NCBI RefSeq assembly: GCF_000816105.1
Contig: NZ_CP007140.1
Location: 1,514,388-1,578,387, forward strand
DNA length: 64,000 nucleotides
Direction of reading: 5' to 3'
Source of the DNA: Thermococcus guaymasensis DSM 11113
GTDB taxonomy: Archaea; Methanobacteriota_B; Thermococci; Thermococcales; Thermococcaceae
In this document: one piece after another, positions 8,492 to 16,850 of the stretch
How positions within the stretch are numbered: position 1 is the stretch's first letter
Layout: the number at the start of each line of letters is the position of its first letter
Notes under the pieces: generated by a model
What the model was told of the DNA's origin: nothing
The model's input: the letters and a program-made list of their open reading frames with translations, nothing else
The model's database searches: none
Made by a program: the position numbers and the translations under genes

Positions 8492-8857
8492 ATGGTTGAG
8501 CTAACAGCCCCCCTGCTGTATACGTTTGTGATACTCCTTGAGGTTATATTAGTCTGGATTAGAGCCACAGAGTTCTTCTACTACTTCCACGACTGGTTCA
8601 CCACCGAAAATATCTGCGGGCCGGATTACATGGACTCCGAAAACTGGAGGCGTGTCCTTCGGGGAGCCCTGATTCTCGCGGTTCCGACGATACTAGCCAT
8701 CTGGTTGCTGAATCTCGCAGATGAAGACGTAATTCCCATTGTGGGAGGAATTGGAGTCATAATCCTGTATCAGCTTCTTATCGGTGCCCTGATCTCCGAC
8801 GAAATAGAAAAATCAAGAAGAGAGCGGAAAGGCGGCTGGCGCTACGGCTGGTATTAA
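8492..8857 (+). CDS. Small integral membrane protein
   Basis: The protein has 121 residues. Hydrophobic segments near residues 8-24, 58-76 and 82-99 predict three membrane helices, with a charged C-terminal tail (SDEIEKSRRERKGG). An ATTTTTTAACC TATA-like element at about 8458-8468 places transcription start almost on the ATG, so the mRNA is probably leaderless. The last 4 bases overlap the convergent iorA stop. The function is unknown. Confidence 0.65.
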   Translation: MVELTAPLLYTFVILLEVILVWIRATEFFYYFHDWFTTENICGPDYMDSENWRRVLRGALILAVPTILAIWLLNLADEDVIPIVGGIGVIILYQLLIGALISDEIEKSRRERKGGWRYGWY

Positions 8858-10758
8858 TCCAGCTCGCTCGGGAACTTTATGGCCTCGAAGGGGCAGAGCT
8901 GGTTGCAGAGGCCGCAGCCGGTGCATATGAGGCCGTCTATTCTGACCTTCTTCGTCTCCGGGTCGTAAACGAGCGCCGGACAGCCAGTCAGGAGTATGCA
9001 GGCCTTACAGCCGGTGCACTTGTCCTCGACGACGAGCGGTATCTCGCCTATCTCCCCGCGCCTTATGACGGGAATGACGCACTCGCGCTTCGCTATTATG
9101 ACAGCCGGCCCCTCAACCTGCATGGCCTCCTTGATTGCCTCCCTTGTTGCTTTGAGGTCGTAGGGGTCAACGGTCTTCACGTACTTAACTCCCAGCGCCT
9201 TGACGAGCGCCTCGATGTCAATCTCGTTGAACTTCCTGCCGGTTTCGCTTCCGCCGGTTCCAGGGTGGGGCTGGTGGCCGGTCATCGCCGTCGTCCTGTT
9301 GTCGAGTATCATCACCAGAACGTTCAGGTTCTTGTAAACGGCGTCAATCAGCGGCTGGATTCCGTTGTGGAAGAACGTAGAGTCGCCTATGGTGGCTATT
9401 ATCTTCTTGTCCATGACGACGCTCTGCCCGTTGGCAAGGCTTATGCTCGCGCCCATGACGTACTCGGTCCAGATGGCTTCAAGCGGCGGGAGGAGCGAGA
9501 GGGCGTAACAGCCTATGTCGCCGTGTATCGGGATTTTGTAACGGCCGAGCTTGAGGTCTCTCAACGCATCCAGAACGGCCCTGTATGAACCGCGGTGCGG
9601 ACAGCCGGGGCACATCACGGGTGGTCTCTTCGGTGCGAGGCTCTCGGCGAACTTCACTTCTTCCGGCTTCTCGTAGGTCTCTCCCTCCTCGTCGAGGAGC
9701 TTCAGAAGGGCGTTTCTGACGAGGCTCGGCGTAAGCTCGCCTTCAAGCGGGAGGTGTCCGGTCCTCTTGCCGTAGATCGGGACGTTGAGGCCCGCCTCGT
9801 ATGCGGCTATCTTGACCTCCTCCTCAAGGAACGGCGCGCCCTCCTCGATTACAATCGCGTAGTCAACGGTCTTGAGGAAGTCGGTGACCAACTTCTTCGG
9901 TAGCGGGTGCGGCGTCGAGAGCTTGAGAACCTTGAAGTCGGCGTCAATCTTCGGGAGGACCTCCTTCACGTAGTTGTAGGGGGCACCCTCGACGATTATG
10001 CCGATTTTGGCGTCCTCTCTGCCCTCGACCCAGTTGAAGGGCATTGAGTTGAACTCCTCCTCAATCTTTCTCAGCGTCTCGTTAAGCCACCTGTGGCGCT
10101 TTCTGTTGCCTTCCATGCTCGCGCGCACATACCTCTCGATGTCCTTCTTGAAGATTGGCTCTCTGTTAAGTTCAATGAACTCGCCGACCTCTACATCGGC
10201 GGTCGTGTGGTTGACCCTCGTGGTCGTCCGGAATATGACCGGAACGTTGTACTTTTCGCTCAGCTCGTAGGCGTACTTGATGAGGTCGTGGGCCTCCTGC
10301 GGGTCGGCGGGCTCAAGAACAGGCAGGAGCGAGATTTTACCATAGTAGCGGTCGTCCTGCTCGGTCTGGCTGGTGTGCGGCCCAGGGTCGTCGGCGACGA
10401 GAATTACCAAGCCACCCTCAACGCCTGAATAGGCGAGGCTCATGAGCGGGTCGGCGGCGACGTTGAGGCCGACGCACTTCATCGTAACGAGCGCTCTGAG
10501 GCCTGTGTATGCGACTCCGGCCGCTTCCTCCAAAGCGACTTTCTCGTTGGGGGCCCACTCGGCAAAAACTTCTGGCTTGAGCCTGGCTATAGTTTCCACG
10601 ACTTCAGTCGAGGGCGTTCCAGGATAACCGGTGGCAAAAACGACACCGCTCTCAAGGGCACCGTAGGCTATCGCCTCATTGCCCATGAGAAGCTTCTTCT
10701 CGCGCTTTTCATCCTTTGCCCCGGTAGAGTCAGAAGGGTAAGCCTTAACCGTCTCCAT
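8854..10758 (-). CDS. iorA: Indolepyruvate:ferredoxin oxidoreductase, alpha subunit
   Basis: The protein has 634 residues. It oxidatively decarboxylates aryl pyruvates made from Trp, Tyr and Phe to aryl acetyl-CoA, reducing ferredoxin. The order is a pyruvate:ferredoxin-oxidoreductase-like core, a TPP-binding domain (GDIGCYALSLLPP, then IGDSTFFHNGIQPL), and a C-terminal two-cluster ferredoxin domain with C-T-G-C-K-A-C and C-T-G-C-G-L-C motifs. The ATG at 10758 follows GGTGGTGGT. The beta subunit gene iorB, adjacent in Pyrococcus and T. kodakarensis, is not next to it here. Confidence 0.95.
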   Translation of the reverse strand: METVKAYPSDSTGAKDEKREKKLLMGNEAIAYGALESGVVFATGYPGTPSTEVVETIARLKPEVFAEWAPNEKVALEEAAGVAYTGLRALVTMKCVGLNVAADPLMSLAYSGVEGGLVILVADDPGPHTSQTEQDDRYYGKISLLPVLEPADPQEAHDLIKYAYELSEKYNVPVIFRTTTRVNHTTADVEVGEFIELNREPIFKKDIERYVRASMEGNRKRHRWLNETLRKIEEEFNSMPFNWVEGREDAKIGIIVEGAPYNYVKEVLPKIDADFKVLKLSTPHPLPKKLVTDFLKTVDYAIVIEEGAPFLEEEVKIAAYEAGLNVPIYGKRTGHLPLEGELTPSLVRNALLKLLDEEGETYEKPEEVKFAESLAPKRPPVMCPGCPHRGSYRAVLDALRDLKLGRYKIPIHGDIGCYALSLLPPLEAIWTEYVMGASISLANGQSVVMDKKIIATIGDSTFFHNGIQPLIDAVYKNLNVLVMILDNRTTAMTGHQPHPGTGGSETGRKFNEIDIEALVKALGVKYVKTVDPYDLKATREAIKEAMQVEGPAVIIAKRECVIPVIRRGEIGEIPLVVEDKCTGCKACILLTGCPALVYDPETKKVRIDGLICTGCGLCNQLCPFEAIKFPSELD

Positions 10759-10845
10759 ACCACCACCAGAAAAACATCGTTTTGCTGGTATAAAACTTGT
10801 GGCTCGGAAGAGGGCTGAAAAAGTCAAAGAATTTTCACGAAACTC

Positions 10846-11103
10846 TCAAGGTTTCTTTCCGTATTTCGGGTCATAGAAGTACTTTCCTTGGGCCTCTCCA
10901 TATGCGTTGAGGTATCTGTGCTTAACAAAGAACGCGTACACTGCCACACTGATGAGGAACAGTCCCCCGAGCAGGAGCCCGTAGAGCTTCAGGAACGAGT
11001 ACACGGAGAGCAGAACAATCCCGAACATCAGCAGAACGATGCCCCCAAATATCGCGAAGAGTATCTTATACCCATACCTCTCCATAAAGAGGGCGAAGTC
11101 CAT
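10846..11103 (-). CDS. Small membrane protein, two helices
   Basis: The protein has 85 residues. Two hydrophobic segments (residues about 14-34 and 38-58) are followed by a basic tail ending YFYDPKYGKKP. The ATG at 11103 follows GGTGATG, and GTTTATATC at about 11139-11147 on the minus strand is a well-placed TATA box. It ends 88 bases before iorA and could be cotranscribed with it. The function is unknown. Confidence 0.6.
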   Translation of the reverse strand: MDFALFMERYGYKILFAIFGGIVLLMFGIVLLSVYSFLKLYGLLLGGLFLISVAVYAFFVKHRYLNAYGEAQGKYFYDPKYGKKP

Positions 11104-11194
11104 GCCCATCACCGTTATAAATTTTTTCTCTTTGGGTGATATAAACGTTTTGGCATGGGGGCAAAGTTATTAAGGAAAAAGCTGAGGTTCTTTC

Positions 11195-11482
11195 ATGAAG
11201 GTTGGAGAGCTCCTTGAACTGGTTGAGGAGGCCATCGGCGACCTTAAGGTCGCGATAGTGGCGAATCAGACGAGGTCATTTGAGAGCCCGTACACGAGCC
11301 TTGAGTTTACACAGCGGGCTGTGGAACTGCAAGAGGATCTCGAGGAGCTTGTTAAGCTGCGCGATCGTCTGTTGAAGATTGACCCCGAGACAGATGCAGA
11401 GGAAATCTTTGAAAAGACCGAACTCGAAAAACTCATTGAGTACCTTACATTGCTCCGGGAGAGCAAAAGCTACCTGTACTGA
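11195..11482 (+). CDS. Small helical hypothetical protein
   Basis: The protein has 95 residues, is acidic and helical (VEEAIGDLKVAIVANQTRSF, VELQEDLEELVKLRDRLLKI), and probably forms a short coiled-coil hairpin. A TATA-like AGTTATTAAGG lies near 11164, so the leader is short. The membrane protein gene follows after 9 bases, suggesting a two-gene unit. No family is recognised. Confidence 0.6.
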   Translation: MKVGELLELVEEAIGDLKVAIVANQTRSFESPYTSLEFTQRAVELQEDLEELVKLRDRLLKIDPETDAEEIFEKTELEKLIEYLTLLRESKSYLY

Positions 11483-11491
11483 GGGATTGAG

Positions 11492-11812
11492 ATGAAGTTT
11501 GGGGATTTGAAAGTCACGACTCTAGTGCTGGCCATCCAGGGTCTGCTGGCGCTCTATCAGGGAACTAAGTTCCCGGAGGTTTACCTTCCCTTCGCCCTCT
11601 TCGACTTTCTGCTGGCTTGGGGTGTTTACGTCAGCAACAAGACGGCGATAAAGGTTTCTCTCGTTTATCTCGCCATTGACCTCTTCCTTGCGATATTCTA
11701 CCTGATCTCGGGAGTTCTCTTGAAAGGGATAATCGTCCTGCTCGATTTCTTGGCGATCCACGACATGCTCTCATACATACAGGATCTCTACCGCGAGGAG
11801 CAAAGCTTATAA
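11492..11812 (+). CDS. Small four-helix membrane protein
   Basis: The protein has 106 residues with four closely spaced hydrophobic segments (TLVLAIQGLLALYQG; FALFDFLLAWGVYV; VSLVYLAIDLFLAIFYLI; LLKGIIVLLDFLAI) and an acidic C-terminus. It follows the preceding small gene by 9 bases. Its last bases contain the CTTATAAGG TATA box of the next operon. The function is unknown. Confidence 0.6.
   Translation: MKFGDLKVTTLVLAIQGLLALYQGTKFPEVYLPFALFDFLLAWGVYVSNKTAIKVSLVYLAIDLFLAIFYLISGVLLKGIIVLLDFLAIHDMLSYIQDLYREEQSL
11804..11812 (+). promoter_or_regulatory. TATA box of the DUF2178/ABC exporter operon
   Basis: GCTTATAAG lies about 25 bases upstream of the second palindrome. The predicted transcription start is therefore near 11833-11840, inside the operator pair. 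The box lies in the last codons of the upstream gene. Confidence 0.6.
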
Positions 11813-11816
11813 GGAT

Positions 11817-11848
11817 GTAAAGGAAGCTTTACGTAAAGGAAACTTTAC
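11817..11848. promoter_or_regulatory. Tandem perfect palindromic operators
   Basis: Two directly abutting 16-bp dyads each have the form GTAAAG-N4-CTTTAC: 11817-11832 with spacer GAAG and 11833-11848 with spacer GAAA. They cover the predicted transcription start and end 12 bases before the first gene's ATG. The operon encodes a 65-residue XRE repressor, whose dimer is the obvious candidate ligand. Autoregulation by blocking transcription start is inferred. Confidence 0.75.
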
Positions 11849-11860
11849 ATGGTGATGGGG

Positions 11861-12244
11861 ATGAAAGCCAAACACTGGTTCGGCTGGGGAGTGATATTCG
11901 CGGTAGTTCTCGGGCTGTTCATCGTGGCCTCGAACAGGGGGAGCGTGCTCCTCGGCGTTGCGGCCCTTTTCCTTGGCGCCGTTATCGCCACGGCATACGA
12001 ACGTTACCTCGAAAGAATTGGTGAAATGATGGTTGACGAGCGTATTGAGAGGATTGAGGAGAAGAGCCACGCCCTGACGATGCGCGTCCTCGGCTTTACC
12101 ATAGCCCTGACTTTCGTTTCGACGAGCATAATTTCCCAGAGCGACCCCTTCTGGAAGAGCGCCTCCATTGTGAGCGGGCTTTTCATGTTCGTCTATGCTC
12201 TCGTGCCCTTCTTTGCAAAGGCCCACTATGAAGAGGTGATGTGA
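11861..12244 (+). CDS. DUF2178 membrane protein (copy 1)
   Basis: The protein has 127 residues from the ATG at 11861, chosen because GGTGATGGGG precedes it; in-frame ATGs at 11849 and 11855 would leave no leader. It has four hydrophobic segments in two pairs, separated by the charged family motif V-D-E-R-I-E-R-I-E-E-K. It is the first gene of a seven-gene operon with two paralogues, an XRE regulator and an ABC exporter. DUF2178 has no known function; a sensor or accessory role for the exporter is inferred from context. Confidence 0.8.
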   Translation: MKAKHWFGWGVIFAVVLGLFIVASNRGSVLLGVAALFLGAVIATAYERYLERIGEMMVDERIERIEEKSHALTMRVLGFTIALTFVSTSIISQSDPFWKSASIVSGLFMFVYALVPFFAKAHYEEVM

Positions 12245-12245
12245 G

Positions 12246-12608
12246 ATGAAGTACGAACACCTGCTGGGAATTCTCGTTACGGGCATGATAATTGGGCTGG
12301 CTTACTCGACGAAGTCCGGGAGGGCTCTCTTAGCCGTGGGAATCTTTGTAGCGGGCTTTTTGCTTAGCTATCTGCTCACCTGGTACTACGACTCAAGGAT
12401 CGAGAGGGTTGAGGACGAGAGGACCGAGTTCATAAGCGCGAAGAGCGCGAGAAACGGCTACGCGGTAATGAGTTTTCTCCTCTTCCTTGAATACCTCTGG
12501 GAGTACAGCCAGGGAAACGTCGAGGTGGCAACGAAGCTTATAATCCCCCTCGCTGCAGGGGCAGCGGTGCTCCTCCTATCGCACTACCACTACTCGCGGG
12601 TGATGTGA
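12246..12608 (+). CDS. DUF2178 membrane protein (copy 2)
   Basis: The protein has 120 residues with four hydrophobic segments and the central motif V-E-D-E-R-T-E-F-I-S-A-K. It ends HYHYSRVM, nearly the same as copy 3 (RYHYSRVM), which marks the two as a recent duplication. It starts one base after the stop of copy 1 and is followed immediately by copy 3. Confidence 0.8.
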   Translation: MKYEHLLGILVTGMIIGLAYSTKSGRALLAVGIFVAGFLLSYLLTWYYDSRIERVEDERTEFISAKSARNGYAVMSFLLFLEYLWEYSQGNVEVATKLIIPLAAGAAVLLLSHYHYSRVM

Positions 12609-12899
12609 ATGGGGAGCGAAGCCCTCTTCATTTTTATAGCGGCCGCCACAGTGGTATACTGGTTCGCCTTCTACCGCTTCATGAAAGAGACGGGACAGAT
12701 GAAGGACGAGCGCGGAAGGAGGATAAACCAGGTCGCCTCGGAGAAGATCCTCATAATCGTCCAGATGCTCCTCCTCGTGGGAATTCTCGCGGTTGATGCC
12801 TTTCAGTGGCTCGACCCCGCCAAGGTGCTCGCCCTCATCTACGTTGTTGCCCTGTTCGGACATGCCCTGATGAGGTACCACTATTCGAGGGTGATGTGA
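12609..12899 (+). CDS. DUF2178 membrane protein (copy 3, short)
   Basis: The protein has 96 residues. The first hydrophobic pair is reduced to a single helix, followed by the motif K-D-E-R-G-R-R-I-N-Q-V-A-S and two more helices, ending RYHYSRVM. The ATG follows the previous stop without a gap. Being about 25-30 residues shorter than its paralogues, it probably has one helix fewer and may form a hetero-oligomer with them. Confidence 0.75.
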   Translation: MGSEALFIFIAAATVVYWFAFYRFMKETGQMKDERGRRINQVASEKILIIVQMLLLVGILAVDAFQWLDPAKVLALIYVVALFGHALMRYHYSRVM

Positions 12900-13097
12900 G
12901 TGAAGAACCGCCTGCGCGAGCTGAGGGAGGCAAAGGGACTTACTCAGGAGGAGCTGGCGAAGGCCCTCGGCGTCACGAGGCAGACTATCATAGCAATCGA
13001 GAAGGGGAAGTACGACCCGTCCCTAAGGTTAGCCTTCAAAATCGCGAGGTTTTTTAACGTCAAGATTGAGGACGTATTCATCTATGAGGGTGAATGA
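12900..13097 (+). CDS. Small XRE-family HTH repressor
   Basis: The protein has 65 residues from a GTG directly after the previous stop. It is a single helix-turn-helix domain (LTQEELAKALGVTRQTIIAIE) with the VSXRE signature typical of small archaeal and Firmicutes regulators, plus a short C-terminal strand. It has no ligand-binding domain. Lying inside the operon behind the paired palindromes, it is the likely repressor of its own operon. Confidence 0.9.
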   Translation: MKNRLRELREAKGLTQEELAKALGVTRQTIIAIEKGKYDPSLRLAFKIARFFNVKIEDVFIYEGE

Positions 13098-13098
13098 G

Positions 13099-13455
13099 AT
13101 GAACTATACAAAACTGGGTGGGCTGCTGGTCTATCTCTCCGGAATCGGCCTGGGAATTGCCAGACCCCCCGTTGAGAGACTCGCCTGCATGGAGGTGCCG
13201 AGCGGAGAGGTCTGCACGGGAATAAACACCCCACTGCTGGTGATTGAGCTTTTCTTGGTAATGCTCGGCGCTATTCTAATGGCGTTCTCCACCGATTTTA
13301 GGAACACTCGCCAGCTCAACGGGTGGCTCGGCGTTGTCACTGGTCTGGGAATTGCCTTTGTCGGAGGCTACGCCGGTCTTGGGGCACTTACGATTTTTGG
13401 TGCAGCGCTAGCGACCCTTGGACTGATCCTGTACAAATGGGGGGAGAGGGAATGA
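13099..13455 (+). CDS. Small membrane protein of the exporter operon
   Basis: The protein has 118 residues from the ATG at 13099. Four hydrophobic segments are interrupted by an extracytoplasmic loop holding two cysteines (LACMEVPSGEVCTG), which could form a disulfide. It overlaps the following ABC ATPase gene by 4 bases (ATGA), implying translational coupling. No family is recognised. Confidence 0.65.
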   Translation: MNYTKLGGLLVYLSGIGLGIARPPVERLACMEVPSGEVCTGINTPLLVIELFLVMLGAILMAFSTDFRNTRQLNGWLGVVTGLGIAFVGGYAGLGALTIFGAALATLGLILYKWGERE

Positions 13456-14210
13456 AGGCGGTTGAGGTTGAAAACCTCGAAAAGGACTACGGCAGGGTTA
13501 AGGCCCTCAGGGGAATAAGCTTCTATATCAAAGAGGGCGAAATCTTCGGGCTCATTGGGCCGAACGGTGCCGGGAAGAGCACGACCCTCAAAATCCTCGC
13601 TACACTCCTCACTCCTACGGGTGGGAGGGCGGAAGTCTTTGGCCACGACGTCGTCAACGAGGCCGAGAAAGTTAGGGCACTCATAAGCTACCTGCCGGAA
13701 GAGGCGGGCGCCTACAAGAACCTCACCGGGAGGGAGTACCTGGAGTTCATGGCACGGCTCTACGCCAAGGACGAGAGAAAAGCGAGGGAAATGTTCGAGC
13801 TCGGGGTTAAGCTGTCCGGTCTTGGGGAAAGGCTTGAGGATAAGGTCTCGACGTACTCAAAGGGCATGACGAGAAAGCTTCTCCTGGCGAGGGCCCTCAT
13901 GGTGAGGCCCAAGCTGGCGATCCTCGACGAGCCTGCGAGCGGACTGGACATAGTAAACGCCTACGAGATCAGGAAGACGATAAAGCGCTTTGCCCGGAGT
14001 GAAGGGGTCACGTTCCTAGTCTCAAGTCACAACATGCTTGAGGTTGAGTTCCTCTGCGACCGCGTTGCCATGATAGCGGAAGGCAGGATAGTGGAAATGG
14101 GGACGCCGAAAGAGCTGAAGGATAAATACGATGCAGAGAACCTCGAAGAGGTCTTCATGCAGGCCATCGGAGTTAGAATCCCTGAACCCGTCGGAGGTGA
14201 GGGGTCATGA
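13452..14210 (+). CDS. ABC transporter ATP-binding protein (ABC-2 type)
   Basis: The protein has 252 residues. It has Walker A GPNGAGKST, the Q-loop region in SYLPEEAGAY, an ABC signature variant YSKGMTRKLLLARAL, Walker B LAILDEPASGLD, and a switch histidine in VSSHNMLEVE. Closest in style to the NatA/CcmA group of exporter ATPases. It is translationally coupled at both ends to a membrane protein and to the permease, so it powers the exporter encoded next. Confidence 0.93.
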   Translation: MKAVEVENLEKDYGRVKALRGISFYIKEGEIFGLIGPNGAGKSTTLKILATLLTPTGGRAEVFGHDVVNEAEKVRALISYLPEEAGAYKNLTGREYLEFMARLYAKDERKAREMFELGVKLSGLGERLEDKVSTYSKGMTRKLLLARALMVRPKLAILDEPASGLDIVNAYEIRKTIKRFARSEGVTFLVSSHNMLEVEFLCDRVAMIAEGRIVEMGTPKELKDKYDAENLEEVFMQAIGVRIPEPVGGEGS

Positions 14211-15478
14211 GCGATTTTCTTGTTCTGGCGAAAAAGGAGATAATGAACCTTATGCGGGACAAAAAGCTGCTCTTTGGGCTCATAATAGTCCCCCTGATCA
14301 TCTACCCGGCGCTCGGCAAGATGATGCAGTTCGGTCTTGAGAGTGCAACGAAGGAAACGCATGTTGCGATAGTGAATTTTGACGAGGGAAAATACGGGGA
14401 ACTGCTGATAAAGGCGCTGAATACGAGCCCGAACGTGAGTGTTACGGTCATCTCTGCACCATCTGTTGGAGAAGCCCTTAGCAACGCCCTCCAAAAAGGT
14501 CAGAATGTTGTGGTGGTGATCCCCCAAAACTTCAGTGAGAGCATTGAATCCGACCGGATTGCGACGGTAGAGGTATACGGCGTTTTCAAGGGGCTGAGTT
14601 CTGGGATGAAGGAGAGCGTGAGCGAAGGTAGAATCAATGCCATCATCAGCGTTCTCTCTGAAGAAATTGCACGGCTTAAAGTGAACAAACTCGGTGCTTC
14701 AAACCCTGAGGCAGTTCTGCACCCAATACGAGCGGAGAGCAAGTCCTACTTCATGGGCAGGATAGTGGACGTCTCCCCGACGGTAGTCTCTCAGGTTCTC
14801 TCATCCCAGTCGCTGAGTTTGCCCCTCATCGTCTTCCTGATGGTCACGATAACGGCCCAGATGTCCGCGGGGGCGGTGGCGGCCGAGAAGGAGAACAAGA
14901 CCCTGGAGACCCTTCTGACGCTTCCGGTAAAGAGAACCACGATAGTGGCGTCCAAGATATCTGGAACCGCCGTCATGGGGCTCGTGGCTGCGCTGGCCTA
15001 CATGATAGGCCTCAGGAGCTACCTCGGAACTTTCCAGACTGATACGGGCATAAGCCTCGAAGACCTCGGGCTCGGTATAACGCCAGTGGGGATGCTGCTC
15101 TTCGCGCTCATAGTGTTCCTGACGATAATATTCGCCCTCTCACTGGCGATGCTGCTGGCCGTCTACGCTGAGGACGTGCAGAGCGCCAACACCGTCGTCA
15201 GCTCTGTTATACTGCCCCTCGCTTTCCCGGCGTTCCTGCTGATGTTCATCGACCTAACCCAGCTGCCCCCAGTTGCCCGCTACATCCTTCTGGCAATACC
15301 GTTCACACACCCGATAGTCGGCTACAGGTACGCTGTGACAGGTGAATACTCTCCAATGCTCTTCAGTATTGCCTACTTAGGAGCCATCGCCCTCGTGACT
15401 CTCTATCTGACGGCAAGAATCTTCTCCAGCGAGAAAGTACTGACTGCAAAGATCAGCTGGGGCAAAAGAAAGCACTGA
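14207..15478 (+). CDS. ABC-2 family permease (NatB-like)
   Basis: The protein has 423 residues: one N-terminal membrane helix (LLFGLIIVPLIIYPALG), an extracytoplasmic domain of about 170 residues, then five to six C-terminal helices with the KENKTLETLLTLPV coupling motif of NatB-type permeases. It pairs with the ATPase just upstream (4-base overlap). The substrate cannot be read from sequence; NatAB systems export Na+ or drugs and peptides. It closes the operon that starts at 11861. Confidence 0.9.
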   Translation: MSDFLVLAKKEIMNLMRDKKLLFGLIIVPLIIYPALGKMMQFGLESATKETHVAIVNFDEGKYGELLIKALNTSPNVSVTVISAPSVGEALSNALQKGQNVVVVIPQNFSESIESDRIATVEVYGVFKGLSSGMKESVSEGRINAIISVLSEEIARLKVNKLGASNPEAVLHPIRAESKSYFMGRIVDVSPTVVSQVLSSQSLSLPLIVFLMVTITAQMSAGAVAAEKENKTLETLLTLPVKRTTIVASKISGTAVMGLVAALAYMIGLRSYLGTFQTDTGISLEDLGLGITPVGMLLFALIVFLTIIFALSLAMLLAVYAEDVQSANTVVSSVILPLAFPAFLLMFIDLTQLPPVARYILLAIPFTHPIVGYRYAVTGEYSPMLFSIAYLGAIALVTLYLTARIFSSEKVLTAKISWGKRKH

Positions 15479-15506
15479 GGGGTTAGAATTGGAGAAAACG
15501 ACAGTT

Positions 15507-15584
15507 TGGTAGCGGGGGGAGGATTTGAACCTCCGACCTCCGGGTTATGAGCCCGGCGGGCACTCCTAGCTGCCCCACCCCGCT
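15507..15584 (-). tRNA. Initiator tRNA-Met (CAT)
   Basis: On the minus strand the acceptor is AGCGGGG/CCCCGCT, with an A1-U72 pair. The anticodon stem CCGGG/CCCGG has the three G-C pairs next to the loop that mark initiator tRNAs, and the loop CTCATAA gives anticodon CAT. CCA is encoded and no intron is seen. A strong TATA box lies upstream at 15617-15624. Confidence 0.94.
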
Positions 15585-15616
15585 GCTCGACCCGTTAGTT
15601 AGTGAGCTGAGAGAGG

Positions 15617-15624
15617 TTTATAAA
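15617..15624 (-). promoter_or_regulatory. TATA box of initiator tRNA-Met
   Basis: TTTATAAA lies 33-40 bases before the tRNA 5' end on the minus strand, with the upstream element GAAAGA matching a BRE. Confidence 0.7.
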
Positions 15625-15680
15625 TCTTTCGGAGCTGTTGGATTTATATTTCCCTACGATGTAGACGGTATGGTGGTGCT

Positions 15681-16841
15681 ATGTACTTAACGAAAGAAGA
15701 GGAACTAATTTTGGCGGGAGAGTACGGCTACGCCCTTCAAAAGGCCATGGAAATCCTTGTTGCCCTTGGGGACATCTACGGTGCAGAGCGCCTGATACCA
15801 ATAAAGAGCGCCCAGATTGCGGGCGTCTCCTACAAGAACATCGGGGACGCCGGCATTGAGTTTCTGAGGGACTTCGCTGATGCAGGTGCGAAGGTAAGCG
15901 TTTACACGACCCTGAATCCCGCGGGGATAGGCGATGACGAGTTCATGGAGAAGCAGAGGGAAGTCCTCGAACTCTACCGCGCGATGGGGATAGAGGTAAC
16001 ATCCACCTGCACGCCGTACTACGGCGCAAACCTGCCGAAGTTCGGCGACCACCTGGCCTGGAGTGAGAGCTCGGCGGTGAGCTTTGCGAACTCCGTAATC
16101 GGGGCGAGGACAAACAGGGAAGGGGGCCCATCGAGCTTAGCGGCCGCTATAGTCGGGAAGACCCCTGAGTACGGCCTCCACCTCGACGAGAACAGAAAAG
16201 CCACGATAGCGGTTAAAGTGGAAGCGAACGTGAAACGCTTCGTTGATTACTCGGCCCTCGGCTACCACCTCGGGAAGGCCCTTGGGAACGACGTCCCATA
16301 CCTAACGGGGCTCAAACCGGAAAGCGTCGATTACCTTAAGGAGCTTGGGGCATCTATGGCCGCTACCGGCTCGATAGCGCTGTACCACGTCGAGGGCGAG
16401 ACCCCGGAATACAGGCACGCGGTTGATGACAGGGTTGAGACCCTGACCGTGGAGGAGAAAGACATCAAGGCCGTCAGAGAGAGCTTCTCGGACGACTGGA
16501 GCGAGATAGACATGATCCTAATCGGCTGTCCCCACGCCTCACTGGTGGAGATAAAGGAGGTAGCGGAGCTCCTCAGGATGCGCGGCAGACCCCTCAGGAT
16601 TCCGCTCTTCATCACCGCGAGCAGAACCGTAAAGGCTCTGGCGGATTCTCTAGGCTATACCGAGATCATAGAGCGCTACAATGGCAGGATTATCGTGGAC
16701 TCGTGCTTTGTTGTATCCCCAATTAAGGGCTGGTACAGGGGTATAGCGACAAACAGCGGAAAGTCAGCGTTCTACTTCCGCTCGTTCGGCTTCAGCGTGA
16801 GGCTCGACGATGCGGAAAGGCTCATTAAGGAGGCACCGTGA
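15681..16841 (+). CDS. Phosphomevalonate dehydratase large subunit (aconitase X)
   Basis: The protein has 386 residues and matches the aconitase X catalytic domain (DUF521). In archaea the two-subunit enzyme dehydrates (R)-5-phosphomevalonate to trans-anhydromevalonate phosphate, a step of the archaeal mevalonate pathway for isoprenoid lipids. Three cysteines sit where the iron-sulfur cluster is bound: Cys110 (TSTCTPYYG), Cys283 (IGCPHAS) and Cys342 (VDSCFVVSP). The small subunit gene follows after 9 bases. Confidence 0.92.
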   Translation: MYLTKEEELILAGEYGYALQKAMEILVALGDIYGAERLIPIKSAQIAGVSYKNIGDAGIEFLRDFADAGAKVSVYTTLNPAGIGDDEFMEKQREVLELYRAMGIEVTSTCTPYYGANLPKFGDHLAWSESSAVSFANSVIGARTNREGGPSSLAAAIVGKTPEYGLHLDENRKATIAVKVEANVKRFVDYSALGYHLGKALGNDVPYLTGLKPESVDYLKELGASMAATGSIALYHVEGETPEYRHAVDDRVETLTVEEKDIKAVRESFSDDWSEIDMILIGCPHASLVEIKEVAELLRMRGRPLRIPLFITASRTVKALADSLGYTEIIERYNGRIIVDSCFVVSPIKGWYRGIATNSGKSAFYFRSFGFSVRLDDAERLIKEAP

Positions 16842-16850
16842 GGTGGGAGC

